DNA of 64,000 bases from Luscinia megarhynchos (GCA_034336665.1 CM067570.1:23765002-23829001), one strand, 5' to 3'. Positions 10,829 to 26,139 are shown, counted from the first letter of the stretch. Translations and numbers: made by a program. Notes: a model not told the origin generated them from the sequence alone.

Positions 10829-13800
10829 TCTGTTTACAAGATGTATCCAAGCAAAAGCTCCCAAGATTGACTCTCACAAGAGGTATTTTACTTCAAAGAG
10901 GTTTCTTTTCTCCCTGAGGCAGAGTACAGGGTTTTAAATGAAAAGCAAATTTTGCAGTGAGTCTAAAAGGGACACAGTTGCAGCAGAGCTCCTGTAGCCT
11001 CTCCTGCCATCAGCAAAGGCTGGTTTCACAAGGAGCACGAGGGCCTTTGCTGCTGCACTGCTCTTGCACCTCGTTACAGCTTGCATCATACTCAAATGCT
11101 TTCACTGGCCCCTGAGGAACAGTATTTTACTGGGAAAAAACCCCTGCAAAACCACTGAAAAACTCTCATTACCAAGGATTATCCACTGTGCTTTGGGCTC
11201 CCTTCCACCTCAGCCTAAATAAACCTTTCCTCCTTTTAATATTTCATGTCCCCCAAGGCTGCCAGATATAGCTGGATTATGAAATGCACATTCTGAAAAG
11301 CTTCATGCTATTATTGCTTTTATCCAAAATCTTTGAAAATTGTGATGGGCATGGAATTTTAGACCTGTGTCCTGCTTAATGCAGACCAAGGTAAGATACA
11401 TTAGATGAGGGTTTTGTCTACTCTTACAATTCAAGTATTTCCTTTCAAACCACCAGGCAAGCCCTTTGGCCTAACTCCACATTAGAAACAGTGCAAAATA
11501 AAGGATATGAATTATAAAATGTTATATATTACTAGCAAATTTGGACATTCTGACATTTTCATAATCCACAGGAATTTGTTAAAGGATGTTCTCAGTTAAA
11601 CAGGGAATATCTACTTGCTGCCTCGGCTCCTTTATTTTTTACTAAGGAAAGGTGCACTGTTCAGAGTTATTCTCCTGGAAAACATGGATATTTACTCCTA
11701 TCAACTCCCTGCTCAGTTAAGAACCTCAATGGGCTGCAATAGGAGTAAGTCTATAGAGCTGAGGGCATGATGTCTCCTCTCCATGTGTGTCAGAGGGATT
11801 TAGTCCAGAGAAGCAATGACCTAGTCCCTTGGATCAGCCATCATTTAGTGGCTGGAAAGCAGTGTGTGGTCCTGGAGCAAATCTTCACCCAAATGGGATC
11901 AAGTTCATGTTCTCCAAGACATATTTCTAATGTGAATGGAAGCTTGATAGCCAAGGAAGATTATGGCCTTCTGTGTCCATTTGCAGGATCAGAGGTGAGT
12001 AAACGCAGTCACCCATCTTTCTTTGCCATTAAAACAGTGCAGAAGTTTCCTGTGTTTGCTGTGACAAAGGCACAAGACCTACCACTACTTTGAGCACATC
12101 AAGTAACTTCTAGGAATCAAGAAGCTGAAAGGAAAAGACACCTTAAAGATTAGAATTTTTACCGTCAGGTGAATTCTTAAAATTATCATTTGTTGGCCAA
12201 CACCTTTAGCTGGAAAAATAAAATGGAAAAGAAAGAGAGAATACATTCATGGTTCCTTAACTCTACAGCAAGGAGCGAGGGAAGGAGACAATTCCATATA
12301 AAGGCTCTCCAAAGGTGCAAAAGCATTAGCAAATTTGGTGCAAATACTGTTTATTATCCTCGTGATGAAATTTTTCCTTCTTTTAGAGTTAATCTAGAGG
12401 CAATCAATTAATAATTAATATAATTTAAATGATCTCTTGGGTTGTCTCAAGTAAGATAGGAAAAAGCATCAAGAAAAAAACAAAACAGATGCAGTGATTT
12501 GCATAAATATAATTTGCTAAAACAATATTTGATTGAAATGCAGTTAAAGTGTTAGGACCCTATATGTCAAATGTTGCTACAGTCCTTTCTACAGCAGCAG
12601 TGCCCTGAGTTTTGCTCTGAAGACAGCTGCTATCATTTTTAAGGCTACCTAATCATTTTTCTTGAACACTCCTCAGATGCAAAAGCTATTTTTCACACTT
12701 TGTTTCCATAGATACAGTGATTTTTTTTTGTTAATCAGAATGATAGCCTGCAAATTGCTAAGCAAACACATCATCAGTGAGCAGTTAGCGTTCCAAGCTG
12801 TGTTTAAACAGGGTCCCACTCTGATCACATTTAATTTTGGACAATTAAGGAGAGTGGAAGTGGACAATGTGGTATTTTCTAAATGGAGATTTTAACGCTG
12901 TGGTTCAAGACAGAAACCTGGGTCAGTTAGCACTTTATGCTAACAGTTACAGAGCATACAGAGAAAAGCAATCAGTTGCTGCTTCAGGGAAGAAAAATCC
13001 CTGTCAGGGAGACCAAATTAAAGCATCATTTCATCCAAGTATTTGACTAAATTGAATTTTAATCCAGGAAAGCTAAACAGATAAACTAAATACCAGAGGG
13101 GAAACAGAGTTCTCAATCTATTGAGTTAAACCAAACAAATCTGGAAACATGAATCCAAAGTATAGGCTCCAGAATCTTTTGCAGAAACAGTGATTTGGGT
13201 TTTACTTCTGTCTGTCTCAGTAGGCCAGTGAAGCAAAGCAGATGGGCTAATAATTATTGCTGGATTAAAGTTGCTACATTAGCTTTCCTGGTCTGAAAAA
13301 TCTCATCCTTGTAACTTCAGCTTGTAAAGTATCTGAACAATTCTAAAGAAGTGAAAGGACCCATAAGTATTCAGAACTCAGAGACATTTTAAAATATAAA
13401 AAACCAATTTCAAATCATATCCACAAACATTCTCTCTTTCCTTTATCATCTCCAAATATCTGAACTGCCTCAGAAGGAGAATGAGTTGATATCAAGAATA
13501 TTTTCAGAAAGTGGAAGAAATAAAACAAAGGATGGGTTTGTAACAAAAAGAGGCAAAAGGAAGGGTGTGGCAGAAGCACGGTATTAAAACTGGTCCTCCC
13601 TAGCAGTGGTCACGACACAAGTACTTGATTCTAATGTTGTGTCCAACGCTGAAATATTGCAGCCCATCTCATGTGCTTATGCAATTAGATTTATTGAATT
13701 AAGCAGCAGAATGTTGGACCTTCCAAAACAGACACATATCTATGGATGATCCAAAGAAAAATGAGGCTTCCTTTATGTTTGTGACAGACATAATTTCCAG

Positions 13801-14551
13801 TGCCTTGGTGTTGCTGTGGCTAATGTATCTGTCATTATGTTAGTCTGACATGTGTTTCTATTCCAACTTCTGAAGCTAGTCCATCACCAGTGGGCAGATA
13901 TTGCTATGGCAACTCAGCACAAGTGCAAAACTTCTGAAGTTGTTAGGCAACACAGTGCCTGCCATCAGCTGCTGATGTTGCTCAAGTTTAGTGCAGTTCA
14001 TGTTGTCCAGAGTCATCTAATCAGGTACACCAAAATAGAGCTTTCAGCAAAGTGATGTGGAAACAAGCTGTCTGTGATAGAAAATTAAAAGACTACAATA
14101 CAGACTAAGAAAAAAAGAATAAAACAGAAAGGTGGTTCACTTTTCTCTTCTGCAAAATCCAATATAAAATATTGAATTGGTTTAGTAGCTTTTAAAATGC
14201 AGGGCATGTAATTCTTACTAACACTTATATAATTAGTTGGAAAAATGTAATGCAGATTTTTTTTTAATTTTGTAAAACTAAAATTTTGAAAAGTATTTTT
14301 ATTTTAGAACATTCAGTTCCTATCCCTGCAGCAATTTTAATTTGGCCTGCAGTGGTCTATATAAAACAAATCTTGGTAACTTTCCTGATGAAGAAAATTC
14401 TTCACATAGTTTGAGGAAGGAAAATAATCAGAACTGCCCTTCATTTTGGCTGTCACAAAAGTTAAGGCTACAGAGAAGTGCTTTCTCTCACACAGGGGAT
14501 GGCTCCTACAGAAGAGTAAAATCCCTTTCCAGAGGAGTGTGGACAAGCTTA

Positions 14552-14569
14552 TGCTGCTGCTGCTGCTGC
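14552..14569. repeat. (TGC)6 trinucleotide repeat
   Basis: Six TGC units in a row within an otherwise unremarkable intergenic stretch. Confidence 0.85.
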
Positions 14570-17500
14570 CGTGGGCTTGCTAAGTGGAAGAAAAAACCTT
14601 AAGCCTTTCTTTTTGGTGCAATGGAACAATACATTGAAATAAATGGAAATTTTAAAGCAAGCAATTTCTGTAGTGAACTAGAAATTATTGTCCAAATATT
14701 TTGTTCCAGCTGTCTTCTGTATAGTGAGCTGAGTATATGCTTATGGGTGTGGAAGGAGGACAGAGGCAGTACTAATACCTTGGAGAAGTGTCCCTCTACA
14801 TCCAAAAGGAAATCCTGACTGACAACTTCCAGTTTATTCCTAATTGTTAAAGGAAATGGAGAACAGGTAATGCCACAAAGATGACTGGGAAAAAGAATTA
14901 AATATGCAAGTGCAAAAGACTGAAAGAGACAAAATGGAGAGGTTATGTTACAGTTTACATTCACATTAATGATTTTAAAATGCTTTAAGATATATCAGGT
15001 GAAAGTGTCACAGAAACTTGTTTTGACACTTCATTAAATGCAGAGGGGTTTCTTTGGGCCTAATGCAGCTAAAAATACTGAGTGGTTTACACCCTGAAGG
15101 ATCCCAGCACTATCCTCCTGCAGGGGCAAGCACAAAAAATCCAAGTGAAGGCAACTGCAAAACTCCTCAAGAAAAGTGAAAATAAGATCAGTTACAACAG
15201 TTTTCAGAATTATCTCCTAGACTAGAGACATCCCTTACATATTAGAGGCCTTCTGTCCTCAGTACCCTGAGAACTGCAGCTCTCCAATGCTCTTGATTAC
15301 TTTCAGTACTCCTACAACATAACTTGTTTTAACTTTATCCAAAATATCCATGGAAAGCTCAGACATCCCTACCTGAGAAGCTGGAGCTCTGTAACAGGAG
15401 TATCTTGCCTGATAAACAGATGTCTTTGAGAAAAGTGACCATTTATTGGAGGTTTTCTGTTGTAACATTTGAAACATAGCAGCCAACACAGAAAACGTAA
15501 TCATGAATGCAGTAAGGGTTATCTAAGGTAAAAATTATTTGAGGTTACAGATCCTGCATAGCCTTTATCAAACTCTAGCTCAGCCTGATTACATCTTCAT
15601 TTCACAATGGCTATCCATTGGAGAAATATCTCCTGGCATTAAGTTCATATGGAAGGGGAACAATTTAAAGGAGCTGCCTTTCCCTTTAAGCAAAACAAAA
15701 CCCCTACCTTTTTCAAATGTCCCAGAAATTCTTTTGAGCTAGAAAATTATCTAAAGTATAAATATAAAATGATTTGTGAAATGAGACTTCAACAAACCAC
15801 GAGCAGTCATGTGGGAAGTTCCTTAATCCGCCAATAAAGCTGATGGTCAGTATAATTGTAAAATAGTTATTAAATCAGTGATAAGAGATTTGTTTTAATG
15901 CAAGTGGGACTAACAGACTGCAAAGGTCCCCAAGATGTTAATAATGCAGTAACTATTTTTATTACATATTTCATTAATTATACTACTTACAATTTGAGTC
16001 ATGTGAGTCCATATGTGTATTATTCATGACAAAATAATCAACCCGCTGAAATGTAAAAATTATGAGGTTTGGCCATATTTTTTCATTGCTTCATTTACTT
16101 CAGCAAAACAAACAAAAGGCATCTACATAAATGTTTTCAAATGAAACCAATACTGAGTCTAAACATCTATTAAATTTTGTTTAGAGTCCAAAAATTAATC
16201 CAGGATGGTCCATTGGCATAGCCTGTTACTGGACACTTCCCACATTTATTTTGCATATGTTCTTTTTGGCAGCTTGTGCTATTGAAAATATAAGCAAAGA
16301 ATATAGAACAATATGCAGTGTATGATATTAACTGTTTTCTCTTACCTTTTCTTCTAATTTAAGAAAAATCACTATGACACAGTTCAGAGATCTTTTTCTC
16401 TTATCACTTCACAAGGGAAGTAGCTATTCTTGATCAGTTCTGCAAACCAGATTTTCCAAAGGCATCTGCAAAACACTAGACACCAATACGGAAATTTTTG
16501 GGTGCCTTCCCAATTATTTTAAAACCAGTAATGAAATGTAGTTCTGCTTAGTGGTAGAAAAATCGAAGTACTTAGTTGAAAAACAAGTTTTAGAGAAAGT
16601 TTTGGTCTTCAAGATATAAAATCCACAACAAGGGATGCTAAAAACCATCTTTGCACTCACTGAAGGTACTGAGTGACAGTCATGGAAGCCTGTAATCCAT
16701 ATACAAAGCTTAGCATGCAAAATTGAAAACTCATTGTTTGCTTACTTTTTTTTCTCTGACAGGCAAGGCTTCAGTGTGCTGAAGATTAAAGATCAATGAG
16801 GTCCTTGTTCAACAGCACAGAACCAGTTCTTGGGTCCCCACCTCTGCTGCAGTAACCTCAGCCCATAGGCTCCTGGCAACAACATTTGCTTTTTTCAGGA
16901 TTTTACATCTTTTTATGCCTTGTAGTCAACTGACAGTCCTATCTTCACCACTCCCAGCTGATGGACCTCTAGTTTCTGATAGAAATGATGACCCATAAAA
17001 GCACAACCTTACCTTTCCCAATATTAAATTTACTATTGCTATTAATTTGTTTCACAAGGTCAGGAACTTGCTTATGCAATATGTTTATGATCACCCTCAC
17101 TATTTTGTATCTCCTGACTTTGTAGCATGAATAGGCTGAAATCAGGACATTCCTACTTTTGTGTTATGGCTGTTAGTAAGAGCAAATTCCAAGACCAGGC
17201 TCTAGGCTGATGTTTGAGAGTAGCATCTAACAATCCTACTACACTTTCACAGTTTTTACTTTGCTTTGGCCATTTTTGTCTGTTTTCCATAGCTGTTTGT
17301 CCCCAGATGATATTGCTTAATTATTCTGTCCTTCAAAAATGTGTTTAAGAGGATTTTGTATTATTATTTTGATAGCAAAGGCATCTGCAGTCTGCTTCAC
17401 TTCCTTTCTTCAAGTTCAGTCATTAAATATCAACTCATCAAATTACATAGAAAACCATTCACATTCCATGGCTATCAGGTATCTGAAGAGAAAATAATTT

Positions 17501-20166
17501 TATCCCTTTTGGATGATCCTATTAAAATCATTTTAGTTCTCCTTCCAGATGTAGAAATCCTCATTACATGAAATTATTTCTGCTAACCATCCTTTTTTCG
17601 TTTCTACATTCTTCCTAAAAACTGAAGCCAAGAATTCATTTAAGTTTGGGGGGCAATAGCCACACTATCTTTAAACTCCAATTAGAAAATATCTGCTAAC
17701 AGAGAATAAAGTTGAACATAAAATTACATTTTTATGAGGTATTTAGTTTCAGATATACATTGTGAAGCAAGTGCTGTTTCTCATGAACCCTGAAACAATC
17801 ATAGAGCCATCAGGAATGGATGCCATTGAGATGTGACTTTAGTAATTAGTGAGGACATAAAAAATTGCTTTAGGGACAAAAGAATGAGCTGAGGGGAAAC
17901 AACTCTTTAGTTCTAATTAAACAGAAAGATAAGTAAAAGGAGTTATAGTATGAAGATTAATTTCTGAGTGTATAAACTTTGATTATCAACAGAATTATTT
18001 GGAAATTAAAAATTCAAATATGGAAGAGACTAGACATTTCTTTCAATTAATGATTCTCAAGCTCCTTTTCCAGTGAACTGTCACGCAGTACTGAAGTGCA
18101 GAACAGGGTCTCTCTTACATAAGGGGCACATCTATAGGACTGGCCATATGGTTGGGAAAACTGTAAGACATGAGTTGCTATTTGCATCTCATGGATGTAA
18201 TATTTGCATTTTCTCCATGGTAAGTGTACATTTACTTACATTTTGAGCTGTGATATGTCAAGGATGTGCAAATATACGTAAGAAGGTAAGAAAAATTCTC
18301 TGACCCCTTTAGCTCCTTCTGATCACCTACAGACATCACTAGCAACTCTTCAAGAGTTACTGAAGCTCTTTGCACACATGTAGATTGTTGTTGCTACTTG
18401 ATTTAGAGTACAGTCATTGATGACAAAGATTCATATTCCACTTGCACTTCAAACACAGAGCCAACAGACAAAGGTCTGCCTAGAATTAAAACAGATCTTG
18501 TACAAAGTGCAGGTCAGCTTTCTCTATTCATTGTGCAGAAGGAATAACAACCTTGTGACCCTGGTTTTCCCTACTGCATGCCCTCCAGCTGAAGGCAACC
18601 TGCACCCCCAATGCTGAGGCTCTAGATTAGAGCCTGCTCATCCAGAGGCATTGGAGGGCACAGCCACCACGAAGGCAGGTCCTGCACCTGTACCAGCCTG
18701 TCCTGCAGGAGCATAGTGTGCACCACAAGGCCCTCCAGGGGCCCTGGACCTGGGCTTTACCTACACTAATTCATACTATCCACAAGGCTGATCTCCACCT
18801 CACTAAGTGACAGTGCTACAGACAAAGCTAAAAAAGTCATACTTGAATCAGAAATGACTCACTAAAGCAGCAACTGCACCAATCCTAAATTCCAGGTAAA
18901 AGGATTTTCCTCTGGAAGTTAAACTGCAGTCCACAGTACAGGAGAGATGAGAAGACAAGAGCAGAAGAGGAAAAGTGCTCTCCAACAGCAAGAGCCCCTG
19001 CAAACATTCTATGTGAGTCATTAGGAATTATTCTTAAGATGAGTGGAGAAAGTTGAGTCATAGATGACTCATCCACTTAGCAGATGGGAGGCAAGCATAT
19101 ATGAAATTTGGGACTGCCACTTAGTGAACATCATGAGCGACTAATTCCCAGTCTGCTTCACTTCCTGCCACAAAACAGGGAGCATACAGAGTGATGGCAG
19201 CAGAAGCAATATACACACCTTCACCTTCTGCTCAAGCGTATCACAAATGAAAGGTGTTTAGAATACAACTTCCATCTCCATTTAGCTACCAAGCAAGCAG
19301 GAATGTTGATTGGCATTATCCAAACAATGATTACATTTTAACTTTTACACACCTGTAAGAGGTAGAGAGTAAAAATTCAGGAAATGAGAAAGATTTTTTC
19401 ATGTTTGCTATGTTGCAGGTAACTTCTTAGCCATTAAATATAAATAGGTGATGTGCTACCAAAACAAAAAAGCTCATTAAAGACTGGTAAGCAAAGAGAC
19501 ATCTGTAACCTTACAGAAATCTGTAACTGTTCCAATAAAACTGGAAAATCAATGCAGATAGAAGGCAACAGCTACTCATCTTCTCTGTTGCTTGCCAAAT
19601 TTTGGGATTATGCACTTCACGTTTCAGAACTAGAAATCTCAGAAAGCAGAAATAGCAACCTGAGAGTGTGGATTTACAGGAAATTTCAAATCTCTTAATT
19701 TGACCTCCTATTCTCCATACTGGAAGCGTCTCTGCACTGCCTGTGTACATTCTGGAAGTCCATAACACCCAATCCAGCCCCTGAAGCCCTAAGCAGCTTG
19801 ACTGGAAAGCTACTCTAAATCAGCTCCAAGCTGACATCTAAAAATAAAAAGCTCATAGTCCCCCATCGTTTCTCAGGGACTGACAGTTCAAGGTCAGTCA
19901 AGGGCCCAGCAGCCCTGCTTTACTGATTTACCTATTAATATCAAAAGTCAGAGCTGTAAGGTTTTTGTCTTTGCTCTTAAGGTCCAAACATTCCAGATTT
20001 CCACCTGAGTGACTGCAGCAATCTCCTTGGCAGTGAGTTATTCCGTAGATTTAATGGAACAGTAATCACTTGACATAGCCTTGCATTGGGAGTTCAAGAG
20101 GCAACTTCTTTGGCAATGAAAAGCATTTGGAAATCAGGGTTTCCTAGGTGCCACTCTAGACCTGAA

Positions 20167-20209
20167 TTTAAACCTGGTTTAAACCTGGAGTGACCAGCTG
20201 TGGTCACTC
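20167..20209. repeat. 11-bp direct repeat joined to a perfect hairpin
   Basis: TTTAAACCTGG occurs twice in tandem (20167-20177 and 20178-20188). The last G begins a perfect 9-bp stem, GAGTGACCA, with loop GCTG and partner TGGTCACTC (20188-20209). Function unknown. It may be a remnant of a small transposon end. Confidence 0.7.
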
Positions 20210-22537
20210 TAGAGATGGGTATGGCCTTCCAGTCACTACTGCATAATTATCCAGAAGATGGTGTTTTATTAAAGCACAGTCGTGGAAGGTCAAAAGACCT
20301 GGAAAGTATTGCTTTTTCCCTCTCCCACTGAGCCCTACCTTAAGTTGCAATGTTTGTACTTTGGCTTTTTTTATCTGTGAAAGATGGAAGTGTAAAGCAA
20401 TTCAAAACTCTATTCAAGAATTTCAAATGCATATGTAACTACTGGAAACGGAATACAAGAACAAATAGTTAACACCGTTTTTTGAACTGAATGCTTAAAA
20501 GTATTAGAAATAGAGATTTACAGAAGCTGTCAGAATAACAGTTTCTCTGACTACTCAAAGTTAAAATCTTTAAAGATTTATTGGAATCCTGAGGGAAGTG
20601 ACCTCTCTGACAGAACTGGAGACATCAGAAACTCTGGAGAGAACTGAGGTCTGGCTTCCTGAGTTAGCCTCTTCCTCCCTTATCCCAAAGACAATCCAGT
20701 AATTACTCAACTTTCTTTTAAGGTACCAGAAACTGAGTGACTCTAAAATAAACGGGAGTTTCTTTAAGTCTGGAGTATGTTTTACTAGAGAGCAGATACT
20801 AGAAAAGCAGCCAGTGGGAGCCAGGTTGCCTCCTAAAGCTATCTGGAATGAACATGTGCTGCTCAGATTAAATGCAGCCCTTGATATGGCCACAGAAGAT
20901 ACATAAAGCTACCCAGGATCTAAGGTCTCCTGCTGTTGTTAATGACTCATATCCTGTATTTTTCACATAGGACTGCAAGTTCCAGCTATTTATGGAGCAG
21001 CCCATTAAAAATTTCTTTTCATGAAGAAAAAGTGCTGTCAGTCGCCATTCAGGAGTTGATGTAGGAGGCCAGCTAGCTTGTTAGAGAAATTACCAGAGAA
21101 AAATACCATAATCACAAAAAGCCAAATGTTCCCTCTTGAGCCTTTTGAGATAGCAGATGCATAGTCATAAGCAGAATCTTTTGTCTCTGAAAATTTTGTT
21201 CATACACAGATCACTAAAGGAAAAAAAAAGAAGGAGGAAAAAATACGGTATAAATTATTACAGTCCACTCAGTTCTGTGCTGTGTCTCTCATGGACGCAT
21301 CCACTCTTCCCCCCATTCTGTCCCAAAATGCAGCATGTGAGCATACTGACACCACTGTGGAACTGGATAGGGAAGGAGCAGAATGTGTGGACCTGCTGCT
21401 GACTCACATTGTACTCCACATCTTCCAGGAAAAAAAAAAAAGGAGGGAATACTACTTAAGTACAAAGCTAATTTACATTCATTTAATTAAAGCCTTAACT
21501 ATCTAACTAAATAATTATTTGTCCAGTTAAAATGAATTCCCAACATTCTAGTTCAAATTTTACTGAGTTAAAACTGAGATACACAAGCTTTCTACTACCT
21601 ACCCATTTCTCTCTGATGTTATGCTCAGCTTTTCAATGCCCCTTTGTGTCCTAAGGTCAGTCACTTCAGTCTACAGGAACATTATAGTGAATCCTCAGTG
21701 TCCCAAATCTTCACTGGTGAGATTTTGATGGGGAAGAGTACTTTTTGCAAAGAGTGCGATATTACATTGATGATTTCTTCCTCTTTACCCTATGGACTAC
21801 TTCAGACTGGTTTTTTTATGCATTTTGTAACATGTTTTTACAACTTGTTTTTTCATAATCTGTTTCTACCTGGTAGTTATTTCCTATAAATATTTTATAC
21901 AGTGGGAAAAGATCAACTACAGAATTACTACATAATAGAAAGTTAAAATAATACCCACAGTTATTGGTGTCAAATTTCAGTTGTGAACTGATTCAACAGT
22001 GTATTACAAAAATTAAAATACTTTTCTAGGTAAAAGTGCTGCCCTTTCTCCATGCAAGTGAAATAAATTTTAATAGATGTCTTGTTTTTTCAATTACAAT
22101 TTTTGACTAATTTATTGTATCTAAACACTTCATATTTCATCATACATACAACAAGAGTTCCCAGTTGCACAATGCAATTAGCTTCAAAGTAGTCCCTGAC
22201 TGGTCAGGGATGGTTTATAAAATCAAAACGGCCCTTGAAAAATATCACCAGGTAGTCCAGTTTACACACACAGAGCATCAGTCATTTAGGAAATTAGGGG
22301 TTAGGAGACTTGAGTATGATATTGATTGATATCTCTCCAGGGCACCATTCCCCTTGGAATCAGCAGGAATTCTGAATATTCATCAATAACAGGATATTAT
22401 GTCATGATTAAATGCCTTAGGATGATGTATACAGTGAAAAAAAACATTGAGATCATTCATGACAGGATTATTGACAGTATAAACACAATCCAATACAGGA
22501 GCTATGGTTCTATTATTGGAAAGAGATTTTCACAATC

Positions 22538-22705
22538 ACAGAATGATCAAGGGTGGTTGGATGGGACTCATCAATATCATCCAGCTCAAGGAAGGTCACC
22601 AGCAGCTTCAGCGAGATCATGTCCAGTCAGGATTTAAATACCTGTAGATATTATTTCTATAACCTCTCTGGGTAACCTGTGCCTACAGACCTGTGCCCAC
22701 TTCCC
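22538..22705 (-). repeat. CR1 LINE 3' fragment, minus strand
   Basis: Starts with 'tcacaatcacagaatgatca' and continues with 'catccagctcaaggaaggtc', 'gtccagtcaggatttaaata' and 'taacctctctgggtaacctg'. This is the order of motifs in the reverse complement of avian CR1 3' ends. Truncated, with no reverse-transcriptase frame. Confidence 0.75.
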
Positions 22706-25700
22706 TACAGAAGTGCTTACAAAACTGGCTATACTTATTAAGAATTGATCCAATATGATAAACTATCTATGTCTGTGCTGCCAGATCTTTGCCCATGCAG
22801 TTTTGAAGTGGAAATTTTGATTCTTTCTCACTGTGAAGTAGTGAAGGTCAGTTCTGACATGCTGGTCTTTGGAGACATAAAGGAGGCATCTACAAGCTAT
22901 ATGTACAACCTCTGACCAAAATATTTACACCCAGAAGTGATGAAGATGGGAGGTGAATGAGAAGTTGTCACTATATCCTTATGGATCGATCCTAAGGATT
23001 ACTTTATGAGCATAAAATGTATGCATTGCTTTTATCTAAAAAATAAAAAATACACAGGATCAAACTGCAAACAGTGTAGAAAAGGCCAGCATATAACTCT
23101 GACTGTGATTCTAAGCTAAGATTATTCATGCTAAAAGCCACAATGAAGGACCAAAGGTGCATTATTCAGTGAAACAAATACTTCCATTGTTAGAGATAGT
23201 AGAAATCAGTTCCTAGGTCTGTGTACATGACCGCTCCAGATTCTGGTATTCTGCAATATTCTTGACTGTGGAATGACCCAAAAGAAAGTGGCTTCAGGAA
23301 GTCTCTAGTCCCAGTTCCCACTCTAATCCAGGTCAGCTATGAGGTTAGATTGCTCAGAGCTTTATCCAGTTTGTTTTTTTTTTACCAAATTAAATTTGCA
23401 AATGACTCCTCGGACATTCATATATATCTGCAGAGAAACTGGAAAACTATCAACATATAGCTGATTTACAATCTACTGGTGAACTGGAAAAAAAAATACA
23501 TGGAAAATTATAGCACTGAGGTCAACAGATAACTCAGGATTCAAGACACTTCTGAACTACTATGAAACTTCCTGGATCATTGGAATAGCATATAAACATG
23601 GGAAAATTAATCCAAATTAATTTGTGCACAATGCTGGACTCCATGGGACATATTTGAAATACCAGTTCTGTGCTTTAGAGAACTTTATCCTCTGTCAGAC
23701 TAAGAAACTTTATTGCAGCAATAAAGCAATTTATATGGCTTAGACTTTAAGGCTCAGACTAAGTTTTCTAGTTCCAAACAGATACGCAGTCTGGCCCACA
23801 AAAACTCGTCACCTGATGTTCTTCCACCACAATAGTATTAATCAGAATAATGTCTCCAGTAAACTCTTCTGAGTAGCGTGTTCGGCCAAACCATATTCAG
23901 TGCAAGAGGAACACAAGGTAAAAAGCAAGAATGGGACAGTGATGTTCTGCCTAGGGCCAGAAGTGCTTCTGCTTTTGGCCAGATTATTCTAGAAATGTAA
24001 AACAAAACCAATGTTGCATAACATCTGGGAATTATATACCCATACCCTACCAGAGACTAATCACAACAATTTCACATTTAGAAAACATTGAGTAAGCAGA
24101 AACACTAAAATGTCAAAAAGCATTTGGGGAAAAGTCCTCCAGAAATTTCTAAAGCTTACATTAGCTCCAGCATGAAAAAAAATCGGGTAGCATTCAAAAG
24201 TTTTCTTTCCCTGCCTAGAGATTTTGCAAAGACTAAACAGTTTAAATAAACAAACAAAACCACAGACCTCAACTCACTGGTCATTGCAATGTTTCCAGAC
24301 CCTAGTTCTTGTAATTACATTTACCTGAAAAATTTACAGTTTTAATGCTAAAAGTTAGAAAATAGCAATGAGTGGATAACTCTATTTATTTTATTTGTTC
24401 TTCAGCAAATGTACTTCATAGAAACCATTAGCAATAGCTTAGGTATTATCATGCAAAATTTCCATTTAAAAGCCTATGCTCATGTGCTCGCAATGAAATA
24501 TGCAAATATGACTCCTGGGAGCATGCAGCTGATGGAAACAGTGCAGTGTGAAAAATTGTATACAACCTACACCAAGTGCTTTAGTTAATCCTCTGCCTAT
24601 TAAATTAATTTCTCAACTATTGCAGAGTCTAATTCTATTAATAGTTCTAACATTTACTAATCATATAAATAAGGATCAAATAAATGGCCAAAGAAAGTAG
24701 AATAATCCATTAGCGCACTTAATTTGACCTTGAAATACCATCCATCAAAAGATTCCATGTGTTTAATTTTTTTAATATCATCACCCACACAGTCTCTAAA
24801 ACGTAAAAGAACTAAAACTAAAATTAGAAAGAAATCACTAAATAGTTCTTCATAAATGCATCTAAATTTATCTCTTCAAAAGGTATGAACAAGCAGGAAG
24901 GACTCATTTTTAGAAGCACTTTGAAATCCACGTTCCAGAGACTGGTTTGTTTCTCTGAGAGGATGCCATGTAAATGACCCTTTATTTCATCCAATTAATT
25001 AAGATATAAAAGACCCATAAACTGATTCAGCCTTGGCAGTGATTGTCTCTCAAGTACCTGGACTTAATCATCAAGATCTCTCTTGCATTCTGTTTTGTTG
25101 TACTCTCATTTCATTGTTTATTGTTCCTATTACAGAAATTCTGCAATTCTAATGACAAAATTTAGAACTTAATCTTCTAAATGTCTGTCTTCCTTGCCTA
25201 GCTCCTTAAAAACATTCAAAGCTCACATTAATCTCAAAACTGAAAAAGTTGATGATATTTTAAGATTGGAGAGACTATAAAGGAAAAAAAATAGAGAAAC
25301 ATCCTGAGGGAAAACATAATTTGCTGGCAAGCAAATTCAGAATATTTACATTTAATCATGCATCTTTTCATTTTCGGTTGTGTCTAGCTGCTCATAACTT
25401 TGAAAAACACGAATAATAGGAACATCATCTAGCAATAGCTGTATTGAAGAGTACCATATATTTCACACAGATCAGTGATAAATTATATACTTTGTAAAAA
25501 TGTTATTGCATATCTGGGATTAAGGGTTTTTTACTTAAAGGAATTATCAAAAGTTACAAGGAATACTGCATTAAAAATGATACCTGAATGGAAGTATATT
25601 TAGGTTGCTTTGTATTGCTCCTGTGATTGAGACCCTATTATTCTATTTACAAAAACACAATCATGTGTCTTTTTCACCCTCAAAAAAAATAAAGGAATGA

Positions 25701-25995
25701 TTTTATCCCTGGATGAGACCATGTTATAAGAATAAATACATAAATCAAACTAACTAGAGATTCGGCAAAGATTTTGAAAGTCTTAGAGGATTTGCAAACA
25801 ATAAATTGCTGGTTGAAAAAGAATCAGGCACATATTTGTACCACAGAAATATCTTGACTGAACAAAGACAGTAAATACTTCCCTTTATGTAGGGTTTCCT
25901 TCTTTTCTACCTGTTCTTAGCTTGGAATTCAGTTTTCCCTACATTTAGTCATGCAGGGATAAAGACTTGCCTAAAACATTAATTCTTGCACATTG

Positions 25996-26046
25996 AAAAA
26001 AAAAACCAAACCAAAACAAACAAAAAAAACAACAAAACCAAACCAA
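25996..26046. repeat. A/C-rich low-complexity tract
   Basis: About 50 bases made of A runs broken by C pairs and single C (aaaaaccaaaccaaaacaaac and similar). It could be an eroded poly(A) tail of a retroelement. No element body is recognisable on either side. Confidence 0.75.
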
Positions 26047-26139
26047 TATAATTTAGCTCTAAAAAACCCTCGAATGTTAACTCAGAAACTTGTTTTTTGG
26101 ATATACACTGAGAACAGAAATAAGCGTTGACTTCAATGA

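Larger units (their letters stand above)
10829..22537. other. Gene desert, no gene seen
   Basis: Nearly 12 kb of AT-rich DNA. The open frames (up to about 120 codons) have no recognisable domains and low-complexity composition. Local structures listed separately are a short CTG repeat at 14552 and a duplicated/hairpin element at 20167. A mildly GC-richer stretch lies near 18600-18770. I cannot support any exon. Confidence 0.5.

Noticed and set aside
14599..14964. 121-codon minus-strand frame
   Set aside because: Composition typical of translated AT-rich DNA (Leu/Phe/Ser/His rich), with no domain, splice context or neighbours.
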